DNA of 64,000 nt, taken from NCBI GenBank assembly GCA_027627225.1, contig CM051029.1:77093578-77157577 (forward strand), in the 5' to 3' direction. Positions within the stretch are counted from its first letter, which is position 1, and the number at the start of each line of letters is the position of its first letter. Position numbers and translations under genes: made by a program. Below the pieces are notes generated by a model. It was not told the DNA's origin, searched no databases, and worked only from the letters and a program-made list of their open reading frames with translations. This document shows, piece by piece, positions 22,592 to 34,592 of the stretch. The DNA comes from Congeria kusceri (lineage: Eukaryota > Mollusca > Bivalvia > Myida > Dreissenidae).

Positions 22592-23231
22592 ATACCCCCA
22601 CAAACGAAGTTTAGGGGGGTATATAGGAGTGAGCTTGTCGTTCCGTCGGTCTGTTGGTTTTTCATTTCCGGATGATAACTGAAGAAAGGCTTGACATAAT
22701 CAAATAATTTTTGGTACACATGTGTAACATCATAGAATACGGGTCAAGTTCGATGTTGGTTACAAACCACTAAATTTTGACAGAGTTATGGCCCTTTATT
22801 TGACTTAAATTCCCTAAAAACATAGTTTCCTGACGATAACTCAACAATGGCTGACATATTTAAATAATTATTGGTACACATGTGTAGCATCATAAAATAC
22901 AGGTCAAGTTCGACTTTGGTTACAAAGCACTACATTTTGACACAGTTATGGCCCCTTTTGGAATTAAATTACCCCCAAAACATGGACAGTAACTCATGAA
23001 AGGCTTCACATATTTAAATTATTTTTGGTACATAGGTGTATCATCATAAAATACAGATCAAGTTCAACTTTGGTTACAAACCACTAAATGTTAAACGATT
23101 TATGGCTTGTATCGAAATTAAATTTTTTCAAATACACTGTTGACCATTCACAAATATAAGCATTCTCTATCTGTCCATTTCTTTAGAATGAATGCCATAG
23201 TTTTGTGACAAGGCCATATTGTGGGGGTATA
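22592..23231. mobile_element. Inverted-repeat element, ATACCCCCACAA ends (second copy)
   Basis: Same ends (ATACCCCCACAA / TTGTGGGGGTAT), same length and same three-monomer interior as 929-1561, in the same orientation. No reading frame. Confidence 0.75.
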
Positions 23232-23321
23232 TCCATCACTCAAGTGACAATTTTAGTGGTCTCAGTTGTGGAGGAAAAGCAGTACACAATACAATGCTCT
23301 CTTTGGCACAGGACTGGGGTT

Positions 23322-23998
23322 CATTATTATGCCCCTCTTCGAAGAAGTGGTGGTATCTTGCTTTGCACCTGTCCGTCGGTCGGTATGTCTGTCGGATGGT
23401 CGGTCGGTCCGTAGACCATTTTGTTTCCGCACGATATCTAGAGAATGCTTTGACCTACGATCATGAAAGTTGGTATGCTGGTTACTTGTGAGGAAAGGAA
23501 GACGCCTATACATTTTTAGGTCAAAGGTCAAGGTTACCGTTGCTAAAAATAGAAAAACGGTTTCCGCTCAATAACTTAAGAACTCATCTAGATATTTTAA
23601 TGAAACTTTATACATAGATACCTTATATTGAGACATCGCTTGGAATAGTATATGGGGTGGGTGGGGTCATGGTCAAGGTCACCATTACTAAAAATAGAAA
23701 AACTGTTTCCGCTCAATAACTTGAGAACGCGTAGAGATATTTTAATGAAACTTCATACAAAGATACCTTATATTGAGACCTCGCTTGGGATTGCATATGG
23801 GGTGGGGTGGGCAAAGGTCACCATAACTAAAAATAAAAAAAGGTTTCTGCTCCATAACTTGAGAATGCATAGAGATATTTTAGTGAAACTGATATATAAC
23901 AAGGGTCTTATATTGGAAAACACCCCGTATCTAGCGAATCTCTTAGTATATATATAAATATATATATATATGCTATATATATACACACACACACACAC

Positions 23999-24031
<33 letters not shown>

Positions 24032-24687
24032 CCTTATATCGAAGCCTTGCTTGAGATTGCATATGGTGTGGTTGTGGTCAAGGTCAGTGTGACAGTTAAT
24101 AAAAATAGAAAATGGTTTCTGCTTAATAACTTAAGAACGCATCAAGATATTTTAATGAAACTTCATACATAGATTTCTTATATTAAGACTTCTCTTGGGA
24201 TTGTATATGTTGGGTCAAGGTCACCGTTACTAAAAATAGAATCCCAGAATAACTTGACAAGCATTAAGATATTTTAATGCAACTTCATACATAGATACCT
24301 TATATCCCTCGCTTGGGATTGCATATGGGTTTGGTGGGGTCAAGGTCACCGTTGCTAAAAATAGAAAAACGGCTTCCGCTCAGTAATTTGAGAACCCATC
24401 GAGATATTTTAATGAAACTTGACACATAGATACCTTATATTGAGACCTCTCTTGGGATTCCATATGTGGTGGGTGGGGTCAAGGTCACCATTACTAAAAA
24501 TAGAAAAACAGTTTCCGCTCAATAACTTGAGAACGCTTTGAGATATTTTAATGAAACTCCATACATAGATACCGTATATTGAGACCTTGCTTGGGATTGC
24601 ATATTAAAAAAGAATCTTAACAATTGCACATATTCACAACTTGGCTGCAAGTCGGGGGGCATACATGTTTTACAAACATCTCTTGTT
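23322..24687. repeat. Array-bearing repeat (TTATGCCCCTCTTCGAAGAAG family)
   Basis: Opens with 'ttatgcccctcttcgaagaa' followed by 'cacctgtccgtcggtcggt', then about eight monomers of about 130 bp: 'gttaccgttgctaaaaatag', 'aaacggtttccgctcaataac', 'gagatattttaatgaaactt', 'catagataccttatattga', 'cttgggattgcatatggggt'. It closes 'ggggggcatacatgtttta' then 'caaacatctcttgttt'. A TA/CA microsatellite has expanded inside one monomer. Confidence 0.8.
23942..24033. repeat. (TA)n/(CA)n microsatellite
   Basis: Runs of TATATA separated by an ACACACACACACACAC block, inside the previous repeat. Confidence 0.9.
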
Positions 24688-25914
24688 TAAATAAGAACTG
24701 GAAAGTGTATCATAGTGTAATTATGTGCCATTTGTCACTGCAGCATAGTATCGTGTTGCTGATTTCTGTCATGCAAAGAATTTAACAAAACCTGTCAAAA
24801 ACCTACTTAAAACAAATCAGTGGCAACATGTTAGGAAATAAGAGCCTGTCAGTGTAGTCTAAATAGTTGGGTTATTTTGTAATCCTAGTTGGCACTTGAG
24901 TGCTTTTAGTGCATATATAATGACATGCTATTATACATATATTTTGTGTGTATTCAGATACCTTGGAATGTCTGAACAGATGATAAATGATTTATGGTCC
25001 AATTATTCTTATTACTGAGGGGAAATTTTATCTAAGTGTTATCATAATTACATACAAAATCGACAACACCTTGAATGCTACCATTGTGCTTTCATGTCGG
25101 TGCTATTAGGTCGATTCTTACGAAGGCCACTAGCTTTACTAATGAACAATTCATAACAAAAGCAGATAATTATAAGTGGTTGCATATTTAATTGGTATTT
25201 GCTTTGTAATAATAATTGTTGGAAAATAAGTGGCCAACCAAGATGTATTGTGTGAGCATTGGAAATTTCATTATTTTCATGTCATGTTACAGAATTGTCC
25301 TGCACTTGTAGCAAATTGAATATAATTTAGTCGAAGTTTCTTCAATTTGGCTATAAAATTCTTCATATTTTGTGCGTTTATAAAAATATGTTTTACATAC
25401 TATTTGTGGAAAAATTTAATATATACCAACTGAAACACTTCAAATAGCCGAGTGCGCTGTCCTCTGACAGATCTTGTTTGTGGACAAATTCAGTAATTTA
25501 TGGAGAGTACTGGTCTTTCTTTATTGCATAGAAGAACTTCTGTCATAAATATGATTTAGGCAGACCCTTACACTGTGATGGTGTACAAAGGATTACAAAT
25601 CAATTAAATTCAGTGGTATGGCCCAATAATCCAACTAATTTCATTTTCAAGTTGTAATAGCTATACTAGTGTATCTGTTCCTATTATTCTAGGACATTTC
25701 TTTGTTGTTGCAGTTATGATTTGTTACTGTCTGCCGACGTGATGTGTGTATTATTACTCATAAAGAAAGCTTATGCCTTGCTTGAATGAAAGCTTTGATC
25801 TAGTCTGATAATACAGACTCTTATAGTACCACAATATATTGTAACGGTATAATGCATAGTGCCTTTTAGATGGTTAAATGAATATTTATGTAACATAATT
25901 ATCAATGTTAAGCA
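24688..25914. other. Intergenic, no gene seen
   Basis: AT-rich. About 25415-25475 ('accaactgaaacacttcaaa', 'gctgtcctctgacagatctt') is the 3' end of the 49.1 kb array family, stranded without its array. Confidence 0.45.
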
Positions 25915-27095
25915 TAATAGGACGGTGTGTCACTTGCAAAAACCAGGTCCCTATGTCCAAGTTCAAGGTCACACTTTAAGGTCAAAGGTCAGATATGAGA
26001 ATTACAACCCACAGACCCTGTCCGGAACATAATTTTGCCCAGCATGGAAGGAATTTCAAATAAGTTAGGCCAAGTGTTAAGCATGGTGCGACGGTGTGTC
26101 ATGCACAAGAACCAGTTCCCTAGGACCAAGGTCAAGTCTCACTTAAAGGTAATAGGTCAAATATAAGAATCTAAGCCATAGATACTGTCCGAAGCATAAT
26201 TTTGTCCAGCAGAGAAGGGTTTTCAAATAACTTGGCTGAAGTGCTAAGCATCGAGATGGTTTGTCGCGTGGTTTGTCCCTTGGTCCAAAGTCAAGATCAC
26301 TCTTAGAGGTCAAGGGTCAAATACAAGAATTTACGACATATACCCTGTCCGGAGCATAATGTTGTCCAGCAGGGAAGGATTTTCAAATAACTTGGCATAA
26401 GTGATAAGTATTATGCACCGGTGTGTGGCGTGTAAGAATCGGATGCCTTGGTCCAAGGACAAGGTCACACTTAAAATTCAAAGATCAAGTTAATGTACAT
26501 ATGTTAAGATTCTTGTCCAGATTCTTGTCCAGGCTATAACTTTGTCCAGCATTGAAAATTTTTCAAATAACTTCGATGACCATTATAAGACGGTGTGTCA
26601 CGTGCAACAACTAGGCCCGAGGTCATGGTCACATGTAAAGGTCAAAGGTCAAATATAAGAATTAATACCATGGACTCTGTCGGAGCATTAGTTTGTTCAG
26701 CATTTAAGAATTTTCAAATTACTTGACAGAACTGATAAGCATAATGAGACAGCATATGGCGTGCAACAACTAGGTCCTTAGGTCCAAAGTCAAGGTCACA
26801 CTTAAAGGTCAAATATAAGAGTTTAAGCAATTGACTTTGACAAAAGTATAATTTTGCCCAGCATGGAAGAATTTTCAAATTACTTGGCAGAAGTGATAAT
26901 CATTATTAGACAGCACGTGGCGTTTAATAACCAGGTCTGTAGCTGAAACTTCAAGGTCAGTAATTAAGTCCAAAGGTCAAATAATTGTCTAGAGCATCAT
27001 ATTGTCATGCATGCTGGGATTTTCAGTTATATTGGCAGAAATGATCACCATCACCAGATGGTGTGTTGCATGCAAGAACCTGACTTGTAAGGTTA
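25915..27095. repeat. Tandem array of about 165 bp monomers
   Basis: Seven full monomers plus a part, starting near 25915, 26078, 26245, 26404, 26575, 26736, 26897 and 27041. Each reads 'taagcat.at..gacggtgtgtc.cg', 'caaggtcacacttaaaggtc', 'aaaggtcaaatataagaatt', 'actctgtccggagcataatt' and 'ttttcaaataacttggc'. The monomers are about equally diverged. No flanking ends were identified. Confidence 0.8.
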
Positions 27096-27459
27096 TTTAA
27101 TTACTTCCCTTTTATTTATGAGTGTGCAAAGCATAATTCAAAAATGATAAAAGGCATTTTGTTTATTCTGCACAGAATGATTTACGATAGCAGGTGTAAG
27201 TAAAGCATACAAGAACCATAACTCATAATTGCACAACAATTCTGAATACTACCCTTTGTTGATTTTTGTCAGGACTAAAACTATTTTGTGATACCTCAAC
27301 TTACTGCACAGAAAAAGAGAATGCATGAGCAGAAAGTACAGTATAAAAGGACAAGTTTCCTTTTGCAAAATGATTTGTATGCATACATACAAAGCAGAGA
27401 ACAGATATATTCCAGACATTGCTCCAATCTGTGAATTTTGTAGACCCTAACAAAGCAGA
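27096..27459. other. Spacer, nothing recognised
   Basis: No frame or repeat beyond AT-rich sequence. Confidence 0.35.
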
Positions 27460-27745
27460 GCCCATCTCCAATTAAACCATGAGGTCGTTATCATGAGTGG
27501 TTTAATAGCCAAACATTGGAACAACAGAGATAACAACGATAACGCCAAAATTATTTTGATTTGATTTGATATTAACATGATTTGACACATATTTTTGCAA
27601 TTGTAATGAGAACTCTATTTTACTATGCTCCGCTCAGAATCGGAACTTCTTTTGACGTTGTTTATTGGGAAGTTAAACCACTATAATTTTGTTCTGTGTC
27701 TACAGGAAAAATAGTGGGTATCATGTTAGAATTGCGAATAATTAA
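27460..27745 (+). mobile_element. Foldback element copy 1 (partial)
   Basis: Contains 'attaaaccatgaggtcgtta', 'aacatgatttgacacata', 'tatgctccgctcagaatcgg' and 'cgttgtttattgggaag', and ends 'atcatgttagaattg'. It lacks most of the left hairpin seen in copies at 56.4 kb. Confidence 0.7.
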
Positions 27746-28090
27746 TAAAGAAACATTGCTAAATGTGATGGCCTTGTTTCTTCCAACAATTGACAAAACC
27801 CAATTGACAAAACTAATTTAATAATATAAACACTGGTCATCGATGACACATTTGCAGGCACAGGAACATTAGTAGTAGACATAAAATAACAAAATTCTAA
27901 TTGTATTCAGAATTCACGTTAACATATATGTCAATATACATGGAGTGTTTCAAAAGACAAAAACATACATTAAAGCAAAACCATGCTGCAAAAAAAAATT
28001 AACCACTATAGCATAATTAGTAAAATATAGTTTATAAAAATTGTATGTTTGTATGTACTCATTGATTTATATGTTCACCATATCTTCCAG
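27746..28090. other. Spacer, nothing recognised
   Basis: AT-rich, no frame. Confidence 0.35.
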
Positions 28091-28174
28091 TATGTCATTG
28101 CCAGGCTGTGGAGATGAAGGAAGAGGCTGTGGACACGATCTTCCCAGTAACAGGCCGACTGTTTAACAGGCCTG
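28091..28174 (+). CDS. Candidate internal exon (unknown gene)
   Basis: The 84 bases lie between a good acceptor (tatcttccag) and a donor (G|gtaact), with one frame open throughout: CHCQAVEMKEEAVDTIFPVT then GRLFNRP. It can join in phase to 29614, where 'acacatacag|GAACAG' continues GTDGPGSDVQK to a TAG at 29646. That second piece is the start of a dispersed repeat, so this may be a host 3' end that was copied or a chance frame. No protein family is recognised. Confidence 0.25.
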
Positions 28175-28851
28175 GTAACTTAGTTTAGTGTTATAGAACT
28201 CAATGTTTAACTGCATTTACTGTCAGCATATGAACTCTATATGGTCTTGACATACATACAGAGTAACATCAAATGTAGACTATTATGGGTAATAAATATG
28301 TGTGCAATAGAAACCTTTTGAAGTAGTGCGATAAATGTTTATGCAAACAGTATTTATCTCTGTTTAAAAACCTATGCCGACATATTTGATAATGTTTGAT
28401 TATCTACCTGCCAAAATCACCCTTCTGTTGCTTTACAAGTACAGGTGACCTGTTGAGTACTTACATTTTAAGCTCAACTATTCACCAAATACTTCGAGCT
28501 ACACTACTCACCTGTTCGTCCGCATCGCCATAATGCTCTGGTTAAGGTTTCTGTAACTGTAACTGCTACAGATATGACTTAGAAAAGTCAGGTTAAGGTT
28601 TGCGTGCAAGAGAAAATTCAGGTTAAGGATTGCGTGTAACAAGTACATATCTCTGTATTCAAAAGAAACTTCACACATGTCTTTGATGTCATTGCATAAG
28701 GTCACTGACCAAGGCCCATAAGTCTGACCTGCAATTTAGCAGAATTATGTCCCTTTTTGTACTTAAATATTCAGGTTGAAGTTTGCGTGGCTACAACTCC
28801 ATATCTCTATAACTACTACAAATATTCAATTGAAACTTCACACATGTCTTT

Positions 28852-29045
28852 AGTTTAGTTTAAACCTATTTATTTTAGCTTGATTGCATCGAAAGCCTTG
28901 GCTTATAAAGACTCTCTTGAGTGGGTTTCCTGGGCAGAACCAGTACTTGGCGTCTTTGGAAAGATCTTGAGAACGCTGCCTGAGTGGGGATCGATCCCGG
29001 GACCTCCGGTCGCAAGGCAGACACCATATCCACTACACCATTGAG
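28852..29045 (-). mobile_element. tRNA-derived SINE, with target duplication
   Basis: In reverse complement the head reads 'ggtgtagtggatatggtg' (A-box-like) and 'cccgggatcgatcccc' (B box), followed by 'cgctgcctgag' in the SINE's reverse sense, then 'aagtactggttctgccca' and an AT-rich tail. It is flanked by 'acttcacacatgtcttt' on the left and 'acttcatatgtcttt' on the right, a target duplication of about 15 bp. Related copies are at 45268-45400 and 60718-60915. Confidence 0.8.
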
Positions 29046-29369
29046 ACTTCATATGTCTTTGGGGTCATTATGTAAGGTCACGGACCAAGGCCCATAACTC
29101 TGACCAGTAGTTTAGCAGAAAAATATGCCCCTTTTCGTACTTCTGAATTCAGGTTAAAGTTGGCGTGCAACAACTCTATATATCTATAACTACTACAGAT
29201 ATTCAATTGAAGCTTTACACATGTCTTCAGGGTCATTGTATAAGGTCACTGACCAAGACCCATAGCTCTGACCTACAATTTAGTAGGATTATCTCTATAT
29301 CTGCTACAGATACTCAACATAAGATCACACATGTCTTCAAGGTCATTATATAAGGTCACTGACCAAGGC

Positions 29370-29452
29370 TTATATCGAGGGTTGAGCGTGAAACTATTGT
29401 ATCTGCTTAACATTTGTATATCAGATACCATAGTTTCACGCACAACCTCGAT
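29370..29452. repeat. Hairpin insert, arms of about 33 bp
   Basis: Left arm 'atatcgagggttgagcgtg' then 'aaactattgtatctg' mirrors 'cagataccatagttt' then 'cacgcacaacctcgatat'. There is a loop of about 16 bases and a few mismatches. It sits inside a monomer of the surrounding array, so it inserted there or arose by inverted duplication. Confidence 0.75.
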
Positions 29453-29613
29453 ATCTGTGACCAGCATTTTAGAAGAAATATGCCTCTTTTTTTGTAGTGA
29501 TAAAGGCTGATAACTCTCGTTTATATAAAGCTTGATTAAGTCTTCACTTATAATTATTAGTACAACATCCACATGAGTGCCAATATTATTTAGTTGTATT
29601 TACACACATACAG

Positions 29614-30400
29614 GAACAGATGGGCCTGGCAGTGATGTACAGAAATAGATTGGTCAGCCAGGGAGTAAACAGCTGGAATGGAACTTGAGCCAGACACAGG
29701 ACCTGTACCTACAGAAGTGACCATGGTTGCGCTAGTTATCAAGTTGAGTATGGCAACCTGAGGTCTTGCCAAGGTAAGATGACATGGAGATCAACAACGA
29801 CAGTTGCTAAAGCAGTGACACGCTGCCTAAATGTAGTGTGGTTGCACCCAACAGATTTTTAGCTCACCTGATCTCGAACTGAGAGATATTGTGGTCAGTC
29901 ATCCTCCGGCGCGTGTTAATTAAGAAATAATTTTGCATTTAGAGTTGTTTTTTGGCTAATAAGCAGCAATTTTGTGTTCTGATGCATATGAATTAAACCA
30001 CAAGGTAGTCAGTGTTTATTAGCCGATTAACAACGATAATGCAAACATTTTTTCAATTGTAACATGACCTAGCACAATTTTTTTTGCAGTTACAATGCAA
30101 TTTTTATTTTACAGTTTCTAAACTAATTTTGGGTCGTTTATTGGTAGTTTAACAACGGTGAATTTTTTTCTTTGTCTATAGAAAAATTTTGCATGTTACA
30201 TGTTAGAATTGTCATTTATTGTGAACATTTTGCTTTAAACTTGTTATCTGAAACAAATATTCTGCCTCACTTTGTATTTGAAGTTTGATTGTGAGTCTTC
30301 ACATAATCAGTTGGAACCCACATTTGATACTGACAGTGTGTCCTTAATGTGGGTCTGACAATTAAAGTGTTTTAGGACAGGAGTTGTCTCCCTTTGGTTT
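29614..30400. repeat. Dispersed repeat, copy B
   Basis: Counterpart of 690-1860. It lacks the ATACCCCC element but has its own insert, the foldback element at about 29924-30215. The short MELEPDTGPVP frame is at 29678-29710. Confidence 0.65.
29924..30215 (+). mobile_element. Foldback element copy 2 (diverged)
   Basis: 'aagaaataattttgcattta', 'gttctgatgcatatgaatta', 'accacaaggtagtcagtgtt', 'gattaacaacgataatgc', 'gtttattggtagtttaacaa' and 'tctttgtctatagaaaaatt', then 'catgttagaattgt'. Old copy with damaged hairpins, nested in copy B. Confidence 0.65.
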
Positions 30401-30890
30401 TAGTTATTGGAGATGGCAAGAATCATATTACAAGAATTAAACAGGGAAATTGTTTTACAAATGACTGTAGAGAAAATATCAAATCAGTTTGCTGTTTGGG
30501 CAAAAGGAAATGAAAACTGTGATAAAATAGTCAGTGTGAGAAATCTCTTACTTAATACACATTCTATAGACATTAATGAGTACACAGTTTAAACCAACTG
30601 CATTTGGTCTGTGTGATAAACACTTGTTTAATGTATTCTAATATTCAGCTACAAGCCTTTGTCGCACTGCAAAGTTTAAAGTAACCCAATACTCACGTGA
30701 CCTAATACTCACGTGATAGCTTACATAGTTACACTGTTGACTGCTTTCAGTCCACTGAGCGTCATTTGAAGGTTAACTTGGTTTTTGTTCAGTTGGAAGT
30801 TCTTTATTGCTTGACTATTGACACTAGCAGTTAATGTGTGTTTTCTGGACTATTTATTTTAAACAAGATACTGTGTCATTGATATTTCAG
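30401..30890. other. Region upstream of the B-box gene
   Basis: A 61-codon open stretch at 30407-30592 has no recognisable domain. A tandem pair 'aatactcacgtgac'/'aatactcacgtgatag' at about 30690-30717 contains two E-box CACGTG motifs and could be promoter sequence of the downstream gene; this is inference only. Confidence 0.35.
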
Positions 30891-30937
30891 TTGAATATAA
30901 GTTGTCAAGCTTTGTTTGTTGAAAGTCAATTAGCAAA

Positions 30938-33900
30938 ATGGCGACATTTTCTATGTCTACTGTTGCTAAAGGGTCAGATGACTTTAAAGACTTTTGTTGT
31001 TTCGCCTGCGAAGAGCAGTCTATTGAGGTAGTCGCAGATTTTTACTGTGAAGCATGTTTGAAGTTTTACTGTGGAGAATGTAATCATCATCATTGTCAGT
31101 TGTTTAAAAAACATTCCCCTTATGGGAGGGGAATAATGAAGAAATGGCCAATTTCAAACAAGGTGAAGGATTTCCTAGAGAAATGTGATGTCCACAAAGA
31201 TGAAAATCTGATAATGTTCTGCAATGACCACAGTCAGCTGTGCTGCACTTATTGTGCTCTTAATCACAGGTATTTCAAAACAAATGCTCTAATTGTTTTT
31301 GGAATATCAATAAACTGTGTTACAGTAAGACAGTTCAGAATTTTTCATTGATCAATTCAGTATTTTCCATTGATCAATTCAGATTTTTTCAGTCATATTA
31401 ATTATTTTTAAGAATGACAAATTCTTTAAAACACAAACTTTGGAAGTCTTGGATATTTTGACTATGTTTAATTTTAATAAGTTTTTATTGATATTTTATT
31501 TTGTTTTATCTTGAAAAAATTATTGAAATAAAAACTAATAATGAGCTGTGTAATCAATAATCAATTAAAGACCAATAACAAATAATGGCAGTCTCAAGAA
31601 ATGAGAAATCACAGATGTAAACATCCTGTAGTTACCTAGATACCAATGATTAACACATAAACTAAATAGCTGGGTAGTAAGATCAAAGCATTTCTTTTGT
31701 GTTTAGTTAGTTCTGGTGGTTTACAGTATTCTCACTCTGCATGTATATAGCTTGCAGCATCTGACACATTAACCTGACACTAGTGAACTCTAGTATAATT
31801 TTGCCCTTGAACTGTGTCCTATATTTATACTAAGTTGTGTTTGGGTATGTGTTTAACATGTTCATCCATTTAATTTAATGGTATTTCTGTATTCACAGAC
31901 TCATAGTGGCATAATCTTACACCAGATTTAAATTGATTCCAGTAAGGAAACTAATGTATTTATTTGCAACGAATTGATTTATTTGTAATATATATTTATT
32001 TATCAAGGTCAGTTTTAGGTCAGTTTTATTATAATTCTTCTGAGCTATTTGTCTGTTAAACATTTACACATGCTTCATTGCCCATCTGCACTAATCCTCA
32101 AACAAAGTAGTCAGTATATTAATCCTACTCTGTTTATTTGTACGCTGCATGTTGAAAAGTAAAGTTTGAAGAAAATTAATTCTACATTTCTATTATATTC
32201 AAAATGGACATTGAGTGCAACTAATTAATTAACTAGATGTCTCTGTATGTATGGCATTCCCATGGTACATGCTTTGAAATACAAATGTGTATTTTGTCTG
32301 AATATTAATTTAATTTCATCTAATTGTGCATTATTTTTTATACTGTCTTTCAGCCAATGCCCTGAAGTGAGACTTATTTCTGAGTCAGGCCGAACACAGT
32401 CCACAGACCTGTCGGAACTGTCTCTCAAACTCCAATCCATTTTGGAAGAAATCAAGTGCCTGCAAAATAGTCTGGAGGCCAGTAAGAAGTCTCTGCAGGG
32501 TTCATATGATGAACATGACCGATGTGTGGGGAAAGAAATCGAGCAGAATATAATTGATATTTTTGATAAATTTGATATTAGTACTTATGAAAATGAGCAA
32601 AACATGAACGTAGAAATGTCCAGGAAAATAATTAGCATGTTGGATGAACTTAAGAATAGTACTGTAAAGGAAATGGAGGAAATGAAAGATGAACATGTGA
32701 ACCTGAAAAATTCTTTTAAGAGTGCTATTCTCAACTGCACCGGGGTTCAGGATGACTTGAAACGGCTCCATGAAGCCATGCAGAAAAATGGGGATGATAA
32801 GGAACTCTCCTTTATAGCCAGCAAGAAATGTCTGCACAAAATACAACAGGCATTGACAGTGCTGGGGAAGTCAGAACAAGTGTTCACCATGCAGAGGAAG
32901 TCTGAGCACAATTTGAAGATATCTAGTGATTCATCATTATGCTATATCAGTGGCATATGTGTTCTCCCTGATGGCCAGATTCTTGCTGTAGACAACAATA
33001 ATAAGAAATTAAAGCTGCTGGACCAGCAGTACAGGGTGCTTACTCATTGTGATGTGTCTGGTTATCCATGTGACATATGTCATATAACACACAGTGAAGT
33101 TGCTGTTACTGTGAATGATGATAACACACATGGGATCCAGTTTATCTCAGTCAACAATGGGCAGCTGGTGAAGGGCAGGAAGCTTCAGTTACAACATGAA
33201 TGTAGAGGTATCGCCCACCACCAGGGGGAGCTGTATGTCACTGATGATAGTGCACTGTACAAGTACACGCTGAGTGGGAAACTGGTCAGCAAGCTGTATA
33301 AGGATACATTACCAAGTCTGACAGGTTAGAATCATGGCGGGTTCATCCGGATATTATTAGAAATATGTATCATAAAGTAATTGTAAGACTGCATAGTTGT
33401 AGAATGTACGTGTGTCAATTTAAGTTTACAACAGCAGTTAAGAATGATTTTCAGTATTATTGATTTATATATATGAGTAATCATGTATTTTGGCTGTCAC
33501 TACATGGCATGTCTATAAATAGACACTGAGTGCTTTTCAATGACACACTTTGTGACCTATTGTGTAAACTTTGTGATTTGGAAATAACTATACATGTATA
33601 ATGACTTATAATTAACTTTGCTTCATAACATTATATTCAATCAATAAACCTCAAATTGTTGTATTTGAAATTTGAGAAATGTCCTTATTTATGTTTATAA
33701 AATTATAAAATTAACCACAGTTACTGGCTTTTATAACCGGTGAAGAAGAACTAGATAGAAACGTTCCAATCCCATTTGTTTTGAAACATTATTTTCCTGT
33801 AGTAAAATGTTACAAACATAACTACAGTCACAATATTGTACGTGCACATGTATGAAATATGTCAGCTCGTGTCAATTTCACTAATATGTCAATATATTGT

Positions 33901-34592
33901 AATCATGTATACATGTATAGGAAATCCATTATTACTGCATATAGTTACACATTCATATGTACATGTTCACTGTACCGTGTAATCGTTTCCATCCGTGTAA
34001 TTGTGGTAGACTTCAATTCTAACTCACCAGTCAACGTGTCAAACTTTAAGGCAATAAACTGATACAGAACCTTCCTGTCACACTAAAATATTTATTATTA
34101 TTGCATTGTATGCCGATCTTTAAGAGGCGTAATTGTCTGTTTAATGACGCATTAATAATACGATGTCACTGCAGTTTGTTTATTAACATTATTAAACATT
34201 TAAAGTAATTTAATATCTTGATGTGACTCTGTTTTGCAGTATGCAGGTGTGCTGTGAGTCCCACAGGGGATCGTATATACCTCACCAACCGCTCCCAGAA
34301 CAAGCTCCTCACCCTGGCCAGGGACGGGTCGGTACTCTCTACATTGAAGGACCCTGAACTACGACTCCCACAGGCTGTACATGTGACACCTGCAGGCCAG
34401 GTGTTGGTCTGTGGATGGGGGTCCCAGACTATCATACAGGTGGACAGGGAGGGCAGGAAGGAGCTGGCCACTCTGGCTACACACAGGGATGTAGTGAGGT
34501 ACCCAGAGTCAGTCTGCTACAACAGGCACACAGCCTCCATCATTGTGGGACAAGATGGGAACAACAACATCCTGGTGTTCAAAGTGCAATAG
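30938..34592 (+). CDS. TRIM-like protein: two B-boxes, coiled coil, NHL-like propeller (no RING)
   Basis: Exons are 30938-31269, 32354-33324 and 34240-34592, all GT/AG with matching phases (2, then 1), giving a 551-residue protein. The start ATGGCG has A at -3 and G at +4. An acceptor at 30890 (gatatttcag) suggests a 5' UTR exon from 30891. Residues 20-59 form an atypical first B-box (C20/C21, C24, C37, C40, C45, C48 and histidines). Residues 83-110 form a B-box2 (C83-x2-H86, C95-x2-H98, C103, C106, H110). Residues about 125-290 are a long charged coiled coil. From about 306 on there are NHL/beta-propeller blades such as GICVLPDGQILAVD and HVTPAGQVLVCGWGSQTI. There is no RING finger, so direct E3 ligase activity is not expected. 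Bivalves carry many such genes, often discussed as innate-immune scaffolds, but a specific role cannot be read here. No frame damage is seen. No clear AATAAA was spotted downstream. Confidence 0.9.

Larger units (their letters stand above)
28500..29560. repeat. Tandem array with SINE and hairpin inside
   Basis: About five diverged monomers: 'gttaaggtttgcgtgcaac', 'atatctctataactactaca', 'attcaattgaaacttcacac', 'catgtctttggggtcatt', 'taaggtcactgaccaaggcc', 'gcagaattatgtccctttt'. Interrupted at 28852-29045 by a SINE and at 29370-29452 by a hairpin. Confidence 0.7.

Noticed and set aside
25915..27095. CRISPR-like array
   Set aside because: Monomers of about 165 bp are repeated end to end with no short repeat and unique spacers; the DNA is animal nuclear.
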